Below are positions 32,042-44,340 of a stretch of 64,000 bases of DNA, in pieces. This DNA comes from Phlegmacium glaucopus (Eukaryota > Basidiomycota > Agaricomycetes > Agaricales > Cortinariaceae). Below the pieces are notes generated by a model. The model was not told the origin of the DNA, searched no databases, and worked only from the letters and a program-made list of their open reading frames with translations. The stretch's first letter is position 1. Each line of letters starts with the position of its first letter. Made by a program: the position numbers and the translations under genes. Location: the NCBI GenBank assembly GCA_015039465.1, contig MU130364.1, positions 8,526-72,525 on the forward strand, written 5' to 3'.

Positions 32042-34493
32042 TTAAATGCCTTGCTGTCCTCCCTCCTGTTTCGACTTGTCATAACACTCCAATGTAACAC
32101 TAGCCAGGAAGCCAGGTATACATTGTTCGTTCTCGATCCAATAATGCATCAGGTTCGGTAGATCCTGTGGACCGCCGTCACCTTTAGCCACAAGCTGCAT
32201 CCGAGCACCTTGGTCTTTCGACGTTGGTTGGAAAACAAAGGAAGCACAGAGGTCATACATAGAAGTAACTCGCACTTGTCCATTTGGATAGAAGACTAGT
32301 TTGACTCCTAGGATAGACGCGATAGTCTCTCGGAACTCGGCGCTTTTGGAGGTGAATACCTAAATTATCCGGTTAAAATACGTGGGACAGAGTTGCGCGG
32401 CACATTTAACATACCTGTTGTAATCTCAGTAGTCGTTTCTCTTTTTGCTTTACCGTGTCTTCCAATTCCTTCTTCTCCCTGTTTACGAGCTCCCAACTCT
32501 CTCTTGGAACTAATTCTGTATTCGTTCCATCGTCGATACGGTTGCTTTTGGCGCCACTCTCTTCCAGCTCTTTCAATCGCTTCATCAGAGCTTCGTTCTC
32601 GCCCTTAAGTCTATCCATAGTGACTTGGCGGAGGTCGAACCATTCTTGTTCAGGATTTTCTTTCATGGAAAGGACGCGGATACCCGGTGCCACATGTCTC
32701 CCTCCTGCGATTTCACCGCTCAGATCAAAGAGAGACTGTTCAAGCTCTTCGATTCTGCTTATGTTCTCTTTTGACTCGGCTTCTACCCTTTCCAGATCTA
32801 TTTATCACCTCAGTATCTGATAGTGGATACATTATGCAAGGCGTTACCTTTTTGAAGAGCAATTTTCTCCAAACGTTCTTTCTCGATTTCGAGAGAGAGA
32901 TCCTGGCGGCTTCGTCCTTGACCGAGCGACGACGAGCTTCCGCCAAGAGCATCAATCTCTGTGGAGAGTTGATCGTTCGTGGATTTATACTCTTGAAGAA
33001 GTGTCTCGAGGTGGTGGATTCTTTGGGTTTTGGTTTCATCCAGAACGGTGCTAGTGTCCATATGTGCCTCTTCCGCATTGAAGCTAGCCTACGTCAAGAA
33101 AAAAATTGACAATTAGCATCCCGACAACATTAAAAACACTAACTAGGAGTGCTTGAAGGAACCCGACTTCTCGTTCTGCGAGGAGAGCCCTAGTTTCCCG
33201 ACGGACAATCTGATCTTGATGCGTTCGCAGATTGCGTTCAAGGGAGGATATAGTTTCTTGTGCTTCAACTTGTTGTCGGTCTAATTCTGCAATCTCCGCT
33301 TCTCGTCGTCGCAATAGCGCGGTTGTGGCACCATGTTCTTCCAGGAGACGTGCATGGACAAGACGCAATTCAGAGAGGGACTGGGTAACAGAGATAGGGG
33401 TATTGGATGGCATATTAATATCTAAAGATCTATTCGCCCTGAAGAAAAATGTGAGTTGTTGCGAAGACCAATAGATGCAACGGAAACAGATACCATTCTT
33501 CACGTTCCCGTCTCCCAGCTTCGACTTCCGCCTCCAACCTCACAACCTTCGTTCTAAGCTCTTCGAGAACTTGTATCTTCTTTTCCAACCCCCGTTTCTC
33601 CTCTCTCAGAACCTCCACACTTGTCTGCCGATCTCTCAGAATAGTCAACTCTGAAGTCAGCTTGGCATTCGTAGATTCCAACGTCCGTAGATAATTAGCT
33701 TGACGGTGTAGTTCCTCGCGTACGACGCTCATATTTTCTTCCTCCGAAACTCTTCGCATGAGAGTTTCCTGGCTAGCGCTTAGCTCGTCAAGTTGGGACT
33801 GCAGCCCTTCGATGGTGACACCCCTTTCTTCGGCTGTAACTCTGAGCTGAGCGATTTCGTCTTGTGATATTGAATTCTGATGTGTGAGGGTGATAATTTG
33901 GGTTTTCTGAGATGTGATAGTCTGGTTCGTGGTTCGTGAGAGTGCTGAATGGGCATCTTGGAGGTCGGCGAGTTCTTCTCGTAAAGAACTCAGAGAATTA
34001 CGCAGAGCGCGTGTATCGCTATCGGATTTTCGCTATGAAAACTGTCAATGAAAGTGGCATATGTATTGAATGAGATGTAAACCTTTTCTTCTTCATGAGC
34101 CTCTCGTTCCCTCTCTTTCTCCTCCCGTTCTTCTTTCTCTCGATCGGCAAACCAACGTCTATCCCGTTCTAGTCTCTCAACCAACAACTCTTTTTCCCTC
34201 AGCTTTGTCTCCATCTCCATCTTTGAAGTCTGAGCAGCCAAGAGCTGCCTCTCAAGGTTAGCATGTGAAATCGACGAAGTAAAGACCTGAGCTCGTTGTT
34301 GACGTTTAGCCGTTGATAATTGTGGATCTTGGAGGTTAAGATGAAATGTTTGTTATTTCAATGGTATCTCAGGATGAATATCCATACCTCGCTCTAGTTC
34401 TGCCGCCAACGAGTCGCGTTTCGCCGCGGTCGTTGGCCGTATAGATTGTCCATCAAGTCGTGCCCTATTTAGTGGCGTTTTAAAGGGGTCCAT
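32042..34493 (-). CDS. MAD1: Spindle assembly checkpoint protein Mad1 homologue
   Basis: Start MDPFKTPLNRARLDG at 34493, stop at 32042. About seven or more exons encode a nearly continuous coiled coil (for example REKELLVERLERDRRWFADR, EEKRGLEKKIQVLEELRTKV, LLRRREAEIAELDRQQVEAQ). The C-terminal domain is globular, with FRETIASILGVKLVFYPNGQ, then VRVTSMYDLCASFVF and PNLMHYWIENEQCIPGFLAS ending in TLECYDK. That coiled coil plus C-terminal head that ends on a short helix is the Mad1 pattern. Mad1 anchors Mad2 at unattached kinetochores and at nuclear pores. Introns are short and splice sites good; I see no break. The divergent DUF262 gene starts 151 bp upstream. Confidence 0.85.
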
Positions 34494-34644
34494 TCATGAA
34501 TGTCCTCGTGTCGTATGTGGGTCTTAACTCTGTCCGAAGGGACAATGAACAAAGAAGGAAACTTGCTAGGGTTAGGGTTATACTGATATCGTAAACCTGG
34601 GCTCGCACACTCGTGTGCTTCTACCATCGTGACACAGAACAATA
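34494..34644. promoter_or_regulatory. Shared 151-bp promoter with a TTAGGG pair
   Basis: The whole region between the Mad1 and DUF262 start codons is 151 bp, so the two genes probably share it. It contains CTAGGGTTAGGGTTA at 34566-34580, two telomere-type TTAGGG units. Such teloboxes bind Tbf1/TRF-like factors in fungal promoters of growth genes; that role is inferred here. Confidence 0.6.
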
Positions 34645-37226
34645 ATGGCCTCCGACGGTGAAATTTCAGACCTTACAGAGGTGGAATCTGACGACTATAT
34701 CGAGACGAAAACTAAAAAGAAGTCAACGGCGGCTAACACAGGCAAGCCTTCTTACAAAATCAAGAATGCACTCAAAGTACCGAGAGCCACGACATACACG
34801 GCCCAAGCGTTGTATGGTATGAAATACCCTTTTTTTTTCTCTGAAGTTTTTTGGCGCGTCTTATAGGCTGATTTATAGAGCAAATACATAGTTGCGACAT
34901 CAATCTCGAACCCGAGTATCAACGAGGTCTGTTCCCAACAGATGCGGGACTTTTTTTTCTCCCTGAACTTGTTGTCTAATTTTTTGCTATTTTTTTTTTC
35001 AAGACGTCGTGTGGCCCGAAACGAAACAAATAGGCATCATCGATTCCGTCTTTCGAAATTTTTACATTCCACCTGTGATATTTGCTGTCAATACGTATGA
35101 AGATGGTTCCGAGACCAAGACTTGCATTGATGGCAAACAGAGACTGACATCTATTCACAAGTAAGCCCTGTCGCTCTCCATTACGTTAAAACGTCACCAC
35201 CTAACGGAATCGTGACATTTTCTTAAGATTTATGGATGGTTTGGTACGCCCAATCCTTTGAATCAAGTAGGGGGTGTTCTAATTATCATTATCATTATTC
35301 TCTAGATACCCCGTAAGCATTATCTTCAATATTCATCACGTTCATTAACATGTATTTGGTCAATTTAGACAAGGATCCGTCAGTTGTTATTTCACAATGT
35401 TCGTGTTGATGTGTCTGACGAATCTTTGCAGTCTCACAGGCGAAAAATTATGGTATAAAGATGTACAAACAGTGGAACGATCTTCAAGACATCGTCGTCT
35501 ATTACCTGATGAATATAGAAAAACATTCGCGAATAAACAGATTGTGTGCGTCGAGTACCAGGATATTACGGATTCGGATGAACGTGAAATTTTCCAAGTA
35601 TGTCATGGCCTGTTTTCATGTTATGACTTTTGCTCACAGGGATCATTCCTTTACAGAGGGTTCAACTCGGAATGGCCCTTACACCATCAGGTCAGTTTGT
35701 TATTCTAACTTTCGCAACTGGTGCAACATTATCAACTCACTTGCTTTTAACCTCAAGAAAAACTGCAAGTCATAAACAGCCCACGTGCAAGCTTCATCCG
35801 AGAGCTTCAAACAACATACTTGAAAGAAGATGGATGGCTGGGTGGTGACGCTCTGGAATGGGACCGTAGTCGCGGTAGCGACTTCCGATGCCTATCTCAA
35901 GCCATCTATTGCATGGAAAAAATCTCAGGCAATCTCAAAGGCGTCACCATGGTCCAACTGGAGAAATGGCTCAATCTCCAAGACCCTTTCCCTCCCGATT
36001 TCCGAGCCAAAATTTTGGATGCCTACCGCATCTTCGCAGAACTCGTTCAAGATCCAAAGCTCAACAAAGTATTCAAGAAACCCGCCAAAGTATCGCCTGT
36101 CGAGTTTATGACGATTGGTCTTCTGGTTGGCGTTCATAAAGACACGTTGACGATGGCTCAACTGTCCGCTGCCATTGCGAAAATGAGGGAGGATGTGAGA
36201 GCTGCTTATGTGGATATCAGGATGAACTCGCGGGTTATGAAGACTATGATTGATTTTATCAAATCATTGAAGATGGCTAAAATTCCAGGAGACACGGGTG
36301 GACCGGCTGGCGCGACTGGGAGTACAGCAGGTCTGAAAAGGAAACGTGCAGAGCAGCAGAGTGAAAGCGAGGAAGGAGAAGAGAAGGATGATAATGAAAA
36401 GAGAGGTAAACAGGGAGATCAAAAGCCGAAACCCAAGAAGAACTCTACCACCACGTCCAATGCGAAATCGTCGGGCTCTGGTCCAGTTGCTCCGACTCCA
36501 AAGGCCTCTTTACCCTCAAGAGTGAAAGCCGAGCCCGGACCATCGCCTGTTGTTCCTACCCAAGTACCCAAACCATCTCCTCCCGACCGCATGGCAGCTC
36601 TCAGGCGAGCCAAAGCTACTGTTACCCAGCAACAGCAACAGTACTCCGCGCTGCCGGCCGTCCCTCCAGCTCTTTCCAACGCCCCAAGCTCCTTCCCTGA
36701 GTTTGGCCTGCCAAATCCCCAGATGCTCCCTTCTCCCGGCCAGTCTTTCTCTGTTCTTTCTTCCCAAACAGGGCCATCCAATCTCAGCCATCCAAATCAA
36801 GCTTCCAACCAGAATTCATATAGGCAAAATCAGAATAATAATATGAACGCGGGTAATTATAACACTGGTCTGAATACGACGCTTCCGCCGCCGCCCGCCC
36901 CGCCGTCGCAGAATGCAATAGAGACTTCGTTGATGGCTAGTATGATGCGTTCGACGTCGGGTACTGCTCCTCCGCCCTCGGCAAGTGTAGGGAGTACTTC
37001 AAGCAGGCAGGATAGCGAAGGAGGGTCATTTAGGGATCGGGAGCGCGAACAGAGAGACAAGGACAGGGATAGGAATTTTGGGCCTCCGAATGCTAGCGGA
37101 AGTGGTGGTGGTGGTGGAAGATATCAGGATGATGAGAGACATGGTTCGTATCGTCGTGATAGTGGGTATGGGAGAAGGTCGCCTGATGAAACCCGTCGAG
37201 GACGTACGAAAGGATGGTGGGCCTAA
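34645..37226 (+). CDS. DUF262 (GmrSD N-domain-like) nuclear-type protein with long disordered tail
   Basis: The start MASDGEISDLTEVESDDY is followed by short exons joined at good GT-AG sites. After the first exon ending at about 34816, the next codes for EQIHSCDINLEPEYQR, then DVVWPETKQIGIIDSVFRNF and YIPPVIFAVNTYEDGS, then CIDGKQRLTSIHK. The YQR.VW, IPP and DGKQRLTSI motifs define DUF262, a ParB-related fold seen in bacterial GmrSD type IV restriction enzymes and also widespread in fungi. The middle part continues the helical domain (FPPDFRAKILDAYRIFAELV, MAQLSAAIAKMREDVRAAYV). The C-terminal ~240 residues are disordered: Lys/Glu-rich EEGEEKDDNEKRGKQGD, a QQQQQ run, Pro/Asn-rich parts and an RDREREQRDKDRDR tail. 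No GmrSD C-terminal HNH nuclease domain is seen. Function in fungi unknown; a nuclear nucleic-acid role is inferred. Confidence 0.8.
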
Positions 37227-37954
37227 GATGCAACATATATTCAACTTAACTCCTAGCCATAAAGCATTTTAAACTCTTTCTTTCCTCCTGTACATTTTTC
37301 TTGATCAACGTACATATCTCTCCTCCCGCCCTTTTTTTTGTTGCTATCAATAAGGTCGCTATTCTGTTTATCATAGCTAATTATGTGATTCCAAGAACGC
37401 ATTTTACCTACCCATTCAATATCTCTTTTTCTAGTTCTAGCAATAGATTATCGATAAGGCAGAATTCAATTGTATATATATCGACTTATGCACAAGTTCA
37501 TCCATTGATTTTGGCTGCCAAAAATATCGACTTTGACGACATCAAGTCAACTGACGAGAATAAAACTGCCGCTATTTTGCCACCTAGATGGGCATTCCTT
37601 CCAGCCTCACTCTTGACGAAATCGAACATCCCGAATTTGTTAGGTTCCAGGGATGTAGATGGCATACCATACTGAAGTCGGCTCTTCAACCAAAGGCAGG
37701 GCATCCTGTTCAACGTTGTAAAGTTCAGTAATTGATTATTTCATAAATTGATACTATTCTTTGTATATTCTAGAGACCAAGAAGTGAAAGACAGAGACAA
37801 AACAAAAACCGAAGCTAAAAGACTATAAAAGTAGGTAAAAAGAAAGCTGGATAACAATTTTGCAGACGCAAGGGTTATCAATTATCAGAAGTATGGATAT
37901 GATGAGAAGTTCAACCTGTACATAATACTAGGTTATTATAGCACTCTCAGTGGC
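37227..37954. other. Convergent 3' spacer, no gene called
   Basis: Between the 3' ends of the DUF262 gene and the Pls-like gene. Two overlapping ORFs (37301-37675 plus, 37498-37713 minus) are open but show no domain. The DUF262 transcript's poly(A) region is probably around 37240-37300. Confidence 0.3.
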
Positions 37955-40900
37955 TTATGAAAATGCAGCACTATTGCTTTTCGAAGTCTCCAATCTTTTG
38001 GCTGGCCATCCGCAGTAAACGGTGTTGGAGTCGGCAATGTCACCGGAGGCCAGAAGCGTATGTTCGCAGAGCATGCTGTTATCCTCCATCGACGCGCCAG
38101 CAAGCAGCCTAGATCCAGCTCGCATCGCACATCTAGAATAATGATTAGGGGGATTATCCGAAAACGCCAATAGAAAGTTAACAACACACTTGTTGCCAAT
38201 CTTGAGCCGATTCAAAGAGAATCTTCCTCGAGAATTTATATGACCGACAACTGAGCAGTCGTCTAAATTGACATCATCTCCAAGCTCAATAAAATTAGAT
38301 AAGTTGCACGTTGAATAATAGATAAATGGCAAGGCTTACCTCGACAAGGTCAGGCTCTGTCATCAGTCCTATTTCTCCACCCGCCCATATCGCGCAATTC
38401 CGGCCAATTTTACAACCAAGAGCACGGAAATACCACACTATGTAGGCGCTACCAGTCAGAGGCGCCAATACACCAGTGGAACCGTATCCAACCCGGATAA
38501 TCTGCATAAGCAAGAGATGGATGTTCCACCGTTGGCAATAATTGCTTTGATCCCAATCGTATTTGCCTGGCTGACGCTGTCCGATAACAACTCGATTTGT
38601 CGCGATAATCCAAAGCATGGCAAGGATACCTTGTAAGCTGAGAATAATAATAAAACACAGGGCAACAACACCATAGAGTACGCCTAATCGATACCGGTAA
38701 GTTCGGAAAATATAGAAATGAAGGATTTGGGTGTGTCTTAGAATCTGAGCAACAGCAACAGTGCCGATAGACCAGTATGCAGCAGATAGCATCACCACAA
38801 AAATGCCGACAGCAAGGACCATTGTGTATGGGAAAACAAAGTAGTTGGCTTCTTTCCTGTAGAATGCCCGGCCGAATGGCGTGCTTGTGTTGGCAGTGTC
38901 AGTCTGGAGGCCCTCTTTGTAACTTTTGCTTAAACATAAGGCTTCGCCATTCTCTGCAGTCAACATCTATGATTAGGAGATCACCAGACAATAAATCTGA
39001 CCACTGACCATTGCCGACCCATATTGAGCCGGCTGCATAGTTGCCATTGCGCTTCCCAAGTGATCCCGTACCCATCACAGCACCAGATCCTAGTCGTGTC
39101 CCTGGTAAAAGGACAACTCGATCTGCTACCATGGCTGAAGGGACAAAGACAAAGACAGTTAGTACAATACAAAATTCACTAAAGACGATGAAACTAACCT
39201 CCTTCCTCAATCACAATTTTTCCTGACCCCAAACTGTCGGTCGTAATTAAAGACGATCTGGATCCAAAGACAACATCATCACCAATATCCAACAATTCAG
39301 GGTCTGGGCAGATGATCCCTCCGCCAGGCCAGTAGACACGTCGACCAACCTTAGCACCCATTGCCCTGTATGCAACCTAGAAATCACGAGGATGATCATG
39401 ACCCTCAAATCGAGGCAAATAGAAAGAGAGGTTTACTGAAACTGCTTCATAATGCGGGCCAAGAATTATAAATGCATCTCCGAGAGTCTTTTCTGAAAGT
39501 ATATACCAATTAATATATCGTCTCAGGAGCGCCATTTGAGAAGGATTCAAAGAGCTGTTCTCCCCATTAAGTCCCAATATCCGTTTGGTTATGATGCCCA
39601 ACGCTAGTCGAACGAGCGGTACTAATAGAGCATGAACAATGTTCGATAAGGCATAGTAAAAGATCGGAGTCGACGAGGTGAACCAATAGATGACAGCTTC
39701 CAAGTCATTCAATCCAGGTCCTTTGAATTGAGACCCGTGTGCCATTGCGTAAAGAACGAGAATCCAGGGAATATCTGAACGGCGAAATGAGCGGACGACG
39801 CAAATAATAACAAAAAGGACTTGCATGAGACGAAGATAACGATCAAGATAATTGGCCATGCAAAGACAATGCGTAACCATAAAGAAGGCTCGGATAGCAG
39901 CGTTCGGTTGTACGCTGCATACAATTTTGGAGAAGGGTTATCGTGAGAAGATGAATGTGGCCCGTAAACAGAATCATCCGAAATGTTAGTACCAGGAGAT
40001 ATGTTGGTATATGGGTTGATAAAGGCTTTCCTGCCGATGGTAACTGGGGCCAATCGAAAATGGCCATCTCTCTCAACGCAAAATCCACAAAGCGTCCGGG
40101 CATTCAAACGACATCCATCCTGGAGAGTGAGAAGGTCACATTCGTAGAGTCTTGTATCTTCGTCTATATGAACACCGCGGCCTATCCTTGCTCCCAACGA
40201 CTGATAATATATTTTCATCAACCAGGGGTGAGTGGAAAATATTCCTAGATCGGAAATTCTAGATATTACTCTTATTAGTTGAAGTAACAATCGACGGACC
40301 TAGAAGACCTTACCTAATGGCTTGATTGACAATCCACCACCGTAAATAGTATGAGGACCACCTATAATGTGGTTAGTACGAAGTTTTACCTGCAGAATCA
40401 CAAAGAAAGCTTACATTCGATAGGTTCCCGGTCTATGGCGGCCAATAGTGATCCACTTGAAGCAAATGGCAGCGAGTGGGGGAATGAGGCCATCAACCAG
40501 TAAGGCAGTCAAAATAGCCACTAGTAACGTAGCCACACGCGCATAACTCCCCCCAGCCGATACATGCGAAAGATTGGACAATGTGGATATTAATGTAGAC
40601 CCTTTTAAAATCGTTTAACATGAGTGAGAGCTTGAGATCCTAAGAGGGTCACTTACACATCAAAGCAAGTTTCAAAGGATAGAAAAAGAGAAAGGGAATA
40701 GCCTGGATAATCAGGCATAGCGGATGATTCTGGCTGCGACTTGGAGATCGTTTTTCCTGAGAATATCCGTTCATCGTACCTCCCACGTCGATACCTTTGT
40801 GTCTGACTCCCTCTGTAATTTCTTTTTTCTCCTTCTCATCGATTATAGATGCTATACCTCGGATTGTGCTTTCAGAAAAAATGTCTGTAATTCTGATGTT

Positions 40901-41154
40901 GATTCCAGTTTGTCGACGAAGGCGATGAGACAGTTGGCCAAGTAATAAGGAGTTACCCCCCATTAAGAAAAAGTCGGAGTTTGCAGTTATATGCACAGGA
41001 CTGATTTCTAAGATCTCTGCCACGATATTCCTGACGAGGAGCTGGTGGTCTGTCAGTCCAGCCATTGTAGATTCCTCCATTCTTTTGAAGTCGTATGCAC
41101 CAGCAGGATCCTTGAGAAAAGGTCCGAATACAAAGTAGATATGACTAGGAACAG
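37955..41154 (-). CDS. Surviving T-plus-membrane half of the Pls-like gene
   Basis: This 3' half still has intact-looking exons. From the right: the A-domain tail with PGYSVPSHIYFVFGPFLKD, linker, carrier domain, and then hydrophobic LCLIIQAIPFLFFYPLKLAL. Later exons include SLWLRIVFAWPIILIVIFVS and ANYFVFPYTMVLAVGIFVVM and the third module ending in MLCEHTLLASGDIADSNTVY. The stop is at 37955. Small introns (for example GTTAAC...TAG at 38130-38185) have normal splice sites. It has no start of its own and would need a promoter inside or beyond the LINE to be expressed. Confidence 0.7.
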
Positions 41155-41560
41155 AATATCCAGGTAGGGGACGCTTCTTGATCTAATACCGCCACCACAT
41201 CGAATTCTTCCCACGGTTTCACCACCGTCGAATTCGGGGGCCAGTACCCTAGACCATAGAATAGCGTAGCAATTCTGCCATACTACTCCCGAAATTACAC
41301 TATGTCGCACACCAATAATACACAACCTCAGACGAGGCAGAAAAGCGCCGCAGCTACAGCCAAAAAAAACGAGAAGAGAGCTCGAAGATGCCGAGGCCCG
41401 AAAGCTTCATTACGGACGTCCGTAATAAAGACCAAGCTCTAACGTTATTGCGTACACGAGAATATCTCGTTCCTGGTGAGCCTACCAACCTCATAGACCT
41501 CTCATATGCCCTCTTGCAGTTCGCCCACGGGGCAAAACTTGCTAAAACCCCAACTGATAT

Positions 41561-44340
41561 TAGTGATGCCAAAGTTTGGTTCAGTTTGGTTCTTCAACCA
41601 TTTTTGAAGAACCGAGAACCGAACCGAAGGCCCTCTTGCTGAACTGAACCAGAACCGGAACCAGAACCGATAGAACCGGTTCTGTCGGTTCAGTCCGGTT
41701 CTAGTACCGGTTTGAACTGTTGAACTGATAAAAAAAACCTGATAACTTATATTATTTCGATGCAAATGGGTGCTGGGGGTAAGTTTAATAAGCTACTACT
41801 ACTAGCATTACTCTACACCTGGAATGTGTTTTCCTTGGCTGCCGTTGCCACTCATCCATTGTACTAATTCGACATCGTTTGCTCGTCGCCATGTGTCTGT
41901 CATAGTTTAGCTATATTAGTTTTAATTCTAACTTTCACTCAGCTGTGGGGTCAAACCCTCTCTGAAGAAGTGTGAGTTGGCCATAGCGCAGGTAGAAGTT
42001 GAAGATGTGGAATGGGTGCTTAGTGTAATCGAATTGACAAGCGACGACGGCTCCTCGACGGTCCCAGTGAATGAAGCGAGCGTATGGACCAAGAGTCAAC
42101 ATTGAGAAGAAGTGGTTTTGAAAAGATATGGACGGACCGATGCCTGCATAGGCAGTAATCTGACTGCGTGTGTGGATACCAGAGGCGTCTAACAGGAGGG
42201 TCGTAGTGGTGCAAGTCATGGTCAAGTCATGGTCCTCGCCGTCGTTCGATAGTATGGTGATGGTTGTCGTCGGTAGTGGTGGCTGCAAGTGAGTGGTGGT
42301 CTGCTGTGGCCGTCGCCATCGTTGTCTGGGTAGTCTGCTTGACGATGATAATTGAGTAATTATAGATGCAATGGGATCAGTTGAACACTCACATTAACGC
42401 CAGCGGCTGGAACGCTGATGTACCTGCGGTGGGATCAGACCGCAAGTAGTGACGTAGTTCAGAGGGGTTAATGTAGTTTTCCTCGATAGAATTAAAGAGA
42501 AGTTCGCAGTATTGAAATACGCAAGACGAGTAGACCGCGAAGATAGCGAAGTTCGCGAACGATAACGCAGTATGCAAAATAGCTTAAAGGATGAGACTAT
42601 TGACTTAGAACGTTGCTGCAAAGTTTATGGGATCAAAACTCTGGCCGTCTCTTGTTCTTCTTCCCTCCTACTTGCTACAGGTACTTAATACAAGAGTAAC
42701 AAGCTAACCAGGTGCGGATATGCGAAACAGTAATGTAAAAATTGAGCTAATGCAAAGTCACATGGGCCCAGTACTTTGGTAACAAAGAAATAGGGGATAG
42801 AATAACAATAGAAGTGATGAGTAAGGAGGTCAGTTGAATGACCCCCCTGTTTCGAAGGAGATGATAGAATAATAATATATATAGAAAGTTAAAAGAAAGT
42901 AAGTTGAAAACAACACGGACCATGATCAAACCAGTGAAAGGGACGTGTATGCGAGCCGTGAAAGACCGCGAGATTAAAGAGAAGCTGTGCGAAGGTGTGG
43001 TTGCGAAGGAAAGAAATGGCTAAGTCCAGTATTGATAGAGAGAGTTGAAGATATGTCGAAGTATGAAATGTGAAGAGGAATGAGGGTGCGTTGGATAGTT
43101 ACAAAGGTTGTAGAAGTGATGTACGAAGGTTATGCGAGGCCTATATCATGTTGTGTGATGTGCGAAGGATGTGCGACAACCGCAAATGAGAGTGCGAGTG
43201 AAGTTGGTACCCGCGAGGCATCCGCATATACTGCGAAGTTGTTAAATCGCAAAAATAACCAGTTTACGAACCTAGAGGCTATATGGATCCTATCAACGCT
43301 TACAGGAGCGAGGTCATTGATTGCCAAGGTGCAAACCAAAGTAGAGACTCGGCTGTCATGGGCAGTCTGATTGATGACGATGGTAAATACTTGGGATGCG
43401 ATGGACAAAGTTGAACACTCACGTTTGTTCATTTGTCGTTGTCGTCCATCCATTCATCACTGTCATCCGTCTATTCGTTCGTCGTTGCCGTCCATTCGTC
43501 CGTTGTCATTGTTCTTTCATTCGTCCATTCGTTGTCTTTGGTTTGTTTGTTTGTCTTCATTTGCATAGAGTTAGTTAATAAAAATTAAAGAAAAACAACC
43601 GGTGGGTGTTTAAAACGAGGGCAGAGGCGTCTAACAGGAGGGTCATAGTGGTACAAGTGATGGTGGAGTTGTGGTCCTTGCCGTCGTTCAACATTTATTT
43701 GTTTGTTCGTCATTCAACGTCTTTTGTTTGTCATTTCTCTGTAGTAGTTTACATTAGATTTAAATTTAATTCTTTTTAAAAAATATCTGCCAGTGCCTGT
43801 GCTCGTCATCGTTGTGCTTGATGTTGTTGTCCGTGGCCGTTGTTGTCATCCCTGTGTGTTGTCATAGTGCATTAATGAAATCAAGAAACTTACCAATTGT
43901 TGTTGTCCGTGCCCGTCATTGTCATCCTTGTGTGTTGTCTTAGCGTAGTGCATTAATTAAATTAAGAAACTTACCAAAAAATAACTCGTCCGGTGGGGAG
44001 TTGTTGGTTGGTTGTTGGCGTTGTTGATGTTGTTGGTGTTGTCACGTTGCCATGAGAATTTTCAAACTCCGACTTCCAAGACATCGGGTTGGGCGCCTAA
44101 CAATAATATTTTTTAGATTATAAATTCAATTCTGCACAGAAAATTTAGAAAAAAAATAGATAGAAAGTTTGGTTTGAACCGGTTTGAACCTGGTTCTCAA
44201 AATCTTAGAAATATGAGAACCGAGAACCGGACCGACAGGTCAAGATCCTTGGACCGAACTGAACTGAACCTGAACTGACGGTTCAGTTCTTTCGGTTCTC
44301 GGTTCTTGCGTCGGTTCGGAACCGAACTTTGGCATCACTA
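41561..44340. mobile_element. hAT-type element, 2780 bp, TSD ACTGATAT, carrying a kinase-gene fragment
   Basis: Inverted ends start TAGTGATGCCAAAGTT and match in 21 of 22 positions. ACTGATAT is duplicated at 41553-41560 and 44341-44348. GGTTCGGTTC-type repeats lie at both ends. No transposase was seen. Inside is a fragment of a FunK1-like kinase gene (41938-42288) and a ~75-bp segment repeated at 42178-42255 and 43622-43700. GTTGTC/GTCGTT microsatellite-like runs fill 43430-43560 and 43800-44050. Confidence 0.9.
41938..42288 (-). pseudogene. Captured FunK1-like fungal protein kinase fragment
   Basis: The ORF encodes TRSQITAYAGIGPSISFQNH, then FFSMLTLGPYARFIHWDRRG and AVVACQFDYTKHPFHIFNFY. 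The pattern (RGQ..YA...........S......RLIRWDR.GAVVT..FNY) is the N-terminal part of the FunK1 kinase family of Agaricomycetes. There is no kinase core downstream, so this is a fragment. It lies wholly inside the 2780-bp hAT-type element, so it was probably picked up by the element. Confidence 0.7.

Noticed and set aside
37301..37713. Overlapping ORFs downstream of the DUF262 gene
   Set aside because: No domain, no splice support, AT-rich and in a convergent 3' spacer.
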